Positions 14,732 to 16,158 of a stretch of DNA of 16,158 nt are shown here, in pieces. The position numbers were made by a program, and so were the translations under genes. Every line of letters begins with the position of its first letter. The first letter of the stretch is position 1. The stretch is from Acidobacteriota bacterium (GTDB lineage: Bacteria; Acidobacteriota; UBA4820; DSQY01): positions 1 to 16,158 of the forward strand of contig JAEMPZ010000086.1 in NCBI GenBank assembly GCA_022759065.1, read 5' to 3'. Below the pieces are notes generated by a model. That model did no database searches and was not told the origin of the DNA. It worked only from the letters and a program-made list of their open reading frames with translations.

Positions 14732-15208
14732 ATGAACGGCGTCGCCAGATTCGTCAAAATGGTGACCTTCTGGGAACTCTTGAAGGGAATGGCCATCACG
14801 AGCCGCTTTCTCGCCAAGCCCAAGGTCACGGAGCTTTATCCCGATGTCCGCCCAGTCCTCCCCTACAGGACAAAGGGGCGGCTCCACGTCGAAATCGGAA
14901 CTTGCATCTCGTGCCGAATGTGCGAGAAGGCCTGTCCAGAGGGCTGCATCAAGGTCTTTCAGCCCTCCAAGGAAGTCTTCAAGACGGACAAGCGCCCCGT
15001 GGAGTTCTACTTGAGCCAGGAACATTGCCTGCATTGCGGGCTCTGCGTTGACGCCTGCCCGACGGGCTCCATTCACCACTCGCAGGAATTTGAAATGGCC
15101 GTCTACAACCCAGACGACCTTCTCTTCGACAAAGAGACGCTTCCCTACGACCTGGACTTGAAACATTTCCGCTGGAATTGGATAGAGAACGCGCCGGTGA
15201 AAAAATAG
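14732..15208 (+). CDS. nuoI: NADH-quinone oxidoreductase subunit I (2x[4Fe-4S] ferredoxin-like)
   Basis: This 158-residue subunit holds clusters N6a and N6b in the electron path to NuoB. Two full ferredoxin motifs are present: CISCRMCEKACP (Cys58, 61, 64, 68) and CLHCGLCVDACP (Cys99, 102, 105, 109). The amphipathic N-terminus fits anchoring on the membrane arm. I chose the ATG at 14732. An in-frame GTG at 14723 is possible but would overlap the nuoH stop and lie in the ribosome site region. In a complex without NuoEFG, this subunit is the natural entry point for electrons from another donor. Confidence 0.97.
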   Translation: MNGVARFVKMVTFWELLKGMAITSRFLAKPKVTELYPDVRPVLPYRTKGRLHVEIGTCISCRMCEKACPEGCIKVFQPSKEVFKTDKRPVEFYLSQEHCLHCGLCVDACPTGSIHHSQEFEMAVYNPDDLLFDKETLPYDLDLKHFRWNWIENAPVKK

Positions 15209-15240
15209 AGATATTTACCACAAACTCTAGGAGTCTTGGC

Positions 15241-15801
15241 ATGACGATTCTCTGGATTCTACTTGCCGCCTTCATAGCGGCCTGCGCGCTTGGGGTCGTT
15301 CTGTCCAGAAGCCCGATCACCTCGGCCATCTCCCTCCTTGTCGGCTTCGTCGGCGTCGGCGTGCTCTATCTCTGCCTCAAAGCCGAATTTGTGGCGGCGG
15401 TGCAGGTCTTCGTTTACGCGGGCGGCATCATGGTTCTTTACGTCATCGGCGTAATGTTCACCGACAGCGAGGCGCTTCGGCTCAACAGGCAGACGCACAT
15501 GCAGGCCTGGCCCGCCTTCTTCCTGGTTCTTTTGCTCTTTCTCTGGATGGGCCACAAGCTCTACCACGCCGAATACAAGGCGGTTCCCTCGGCAATCACG
15601 ATAGCCGTGGCTACTTCTCCGGAAGATGAGGCAAGGACTAAGCAGGCGCTGGAGGCCAAGGCCGCGCTTGCGCGCGACACCAATCCGCGCCAGGTTTCCG
15701 TGGCGCTCTTCAGCGACTACCTCTATCCCTTCGAGGCGGCGTCGGTCCTTTTGACCGTGGCCGTCCTGGGCGGGATATTTTTGGCCAAGAAGGAGGTGTG
15801 A
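15241..15801 (+). CDS. nuoJ: NADH-quinone oxidoreductase subunit J
   Basis: This 186-residue membrane subunit has about five membrane segments. The third contains FVYAGGIMVLYVIGVMF (57-73), the conserved segment whose pi-bulge is linked to coupling. The last block, LFSDYLYPFEAASVLLTVAV (156-175), is also typical. A charged insert of about 40 residues (108-150) separates the last two segments. The ATG at 15241 has AGGAG seven bases upstream. The start is separated from nuoI by 32 bases, the largest gap in this operon. NuoJ lies in the proximal part of the membrane arm. Confidence 0.96.
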   Translation: MTILWILLAAFIAACALGVVLSRSPITSAISLLVGFVGVGVLYLCLKAEFVAAVQVFVYAGGIMVLYVIGVMFTDSEALRLNRQTHMQAWPAFFLVLLLFLWMGHKLYHAEYKAVPSAITIAVATSPEDEARTKQALEAKAALARDTNPRQVSVALFSDYLYPFEAASVLLTVAVLGGIFLAKKEV

Positions 15802-15802
15802 A

Positions 15803-16102
15803 TTGGGAACCTCCGGTTTCGTGTTGCTCGGTTTTCTTCTCTTCTGCCTCGGCATCTTCGGCGTTTTGAGCCGCAGGAACTTCATCGTCGTTTTGTTGTC
15901 GGTCGAGCTGATGTTCACCGGCGCCGGAGTCAACTTCATCATCTTCTCGAAGCTGTGGAACAACTTGACTGGCCAGATTTTTACGATCTTTCTGATCGCC
16001 GTGGCCGCCGGCGAAGCCGCCATCGGCCTTGGCCTTTTGATCGCTCTTTACCGCGTCAAACACACCGCCAACGTTGACGTGGCGAGGGAATTGAAGGGGT
16101 AG
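15803..16102 (+). CDS. nuoK: NADH-quinone oxidoreductase subunit K (TTG start)
   Basis: This 99-residue membrane subunit has three predicted membrane segments. FGVLSRRNFIVVLLSVELMF (19-38) and AVAAGEAAIGLGLLIALYR (66-84) carry Glu35 and Glu71, matching the proton-path residues Glu36 and Glu72 of E. coli NuoK. No ATG exists near the expected N-terminus. TTG at 15803 is the start, six bases after a strong AAGGAGG, and gives a normal-length protein. It follows the nuoJ stop by one base. Confidence 0.96.
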   Translation: MGTSGFVLLGFLLFCLGIFGVLSRRNFIVVLLSVELMFTGAGVNFIIFSKLWNNLTGQIFTIFLIAVAAGEAAIGLGLLIALYRVKHTANVDVARELKG

Positions 16103-16103
16103 C

Positions 16104-16158
16104 ATGATGCAGCCGATCTCGCTTCTCTGGTTAATCCCGGTATTGCCCCTTTTGGGGG
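16104..16158 (+). CDS. nuoL: NADH-quinone oxidoreductase subunit L, first 18 codons only
   Basis: An ATG at 16104, two bases after the nuoK stop and preceded by AAGGGG, opens a frame reading MMQPISLLWLIPVLPLLG up to the window edge. The WLIPxLPLLG start is typical of the antiporter-like NuoL subunit, and nuoL normally follows nuoK. The rest is outside the window, so the call rests on position and this short match. Confidence 0.85.
   Translation, partial: MMQPISLLWLIPVLPLLG

Overview
This is a moderately GC-rich, gene-dense bacterial chromosome segment with no phage, insertion sequence, CRISPR, rRNA or tRNA signal that I could find. Nearly every gene is a recognisable housekeeping gene. The organism is probably a bacterium with a deltaproteobacterial-type gene content (Desulfobacterota, Myxococcota or a related deep lineage). 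That guess is inference. It rests on the ileS-lspA-lgt-rluA operon, an MglA-family GTPase, the cysteine-rich Lgt signature, and a nuo operon ordered A-B-C-D-H-I-J-K-L.

Layout. Positions 1-2880 read leftward. They hold a secreted protein of about 200 residues with its own promoter, a 385-residue exported protein of unknown function, and the N-terminal two thirds of a ComM/YifB AAA+ ATPase joined to it by an ATGA overlap. Positions 2881-3310 are a long non-coding control region between divergent promoters and contain several dyad or repeat elements. Positions 3311-3724 encode a MerR-family regulator reading rightward, whose 3' end overlaps the 3' end of the leftward operon by 14 bp.

Positions 3711-10701 are a tightly packed leftward operon: ileS, lspA, lgt, an RluD-type pseudouridine synthase, a DUF2520 Rossmann protein and an MglA-like GTPase with a long C-terminal extension. 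The first five genes overlap one another. The operon makes an aminoacyl-tRNA synthetase, two of the three lipoprotein-maturation enzymes and an rRNA modification enzyme. The last two genes have less obvious links to these.

Positions 10702-10841 are a compact divergent promoter region for ileS (leftward) and nuo (rightward), with a strong hairpin in the nuo leader. Positions 10842-16158 are the nuo operon for respiratory complex I: nuoA, B, C, D, H, I, J, K and the first codons of nuoL. There is no nuoE, nuoF or nuoG between nuoD and nuoH. The cluster therefore encodes the quinone and proton-pumping modules without the NADH-oxidising module at its usual place.

No clearly undescribed system is evident. 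The points that most deserve attention are the extended orphan MglA, the EFG-less nuo order, the two unknown exported proteins beside comM, and the structured control regions.
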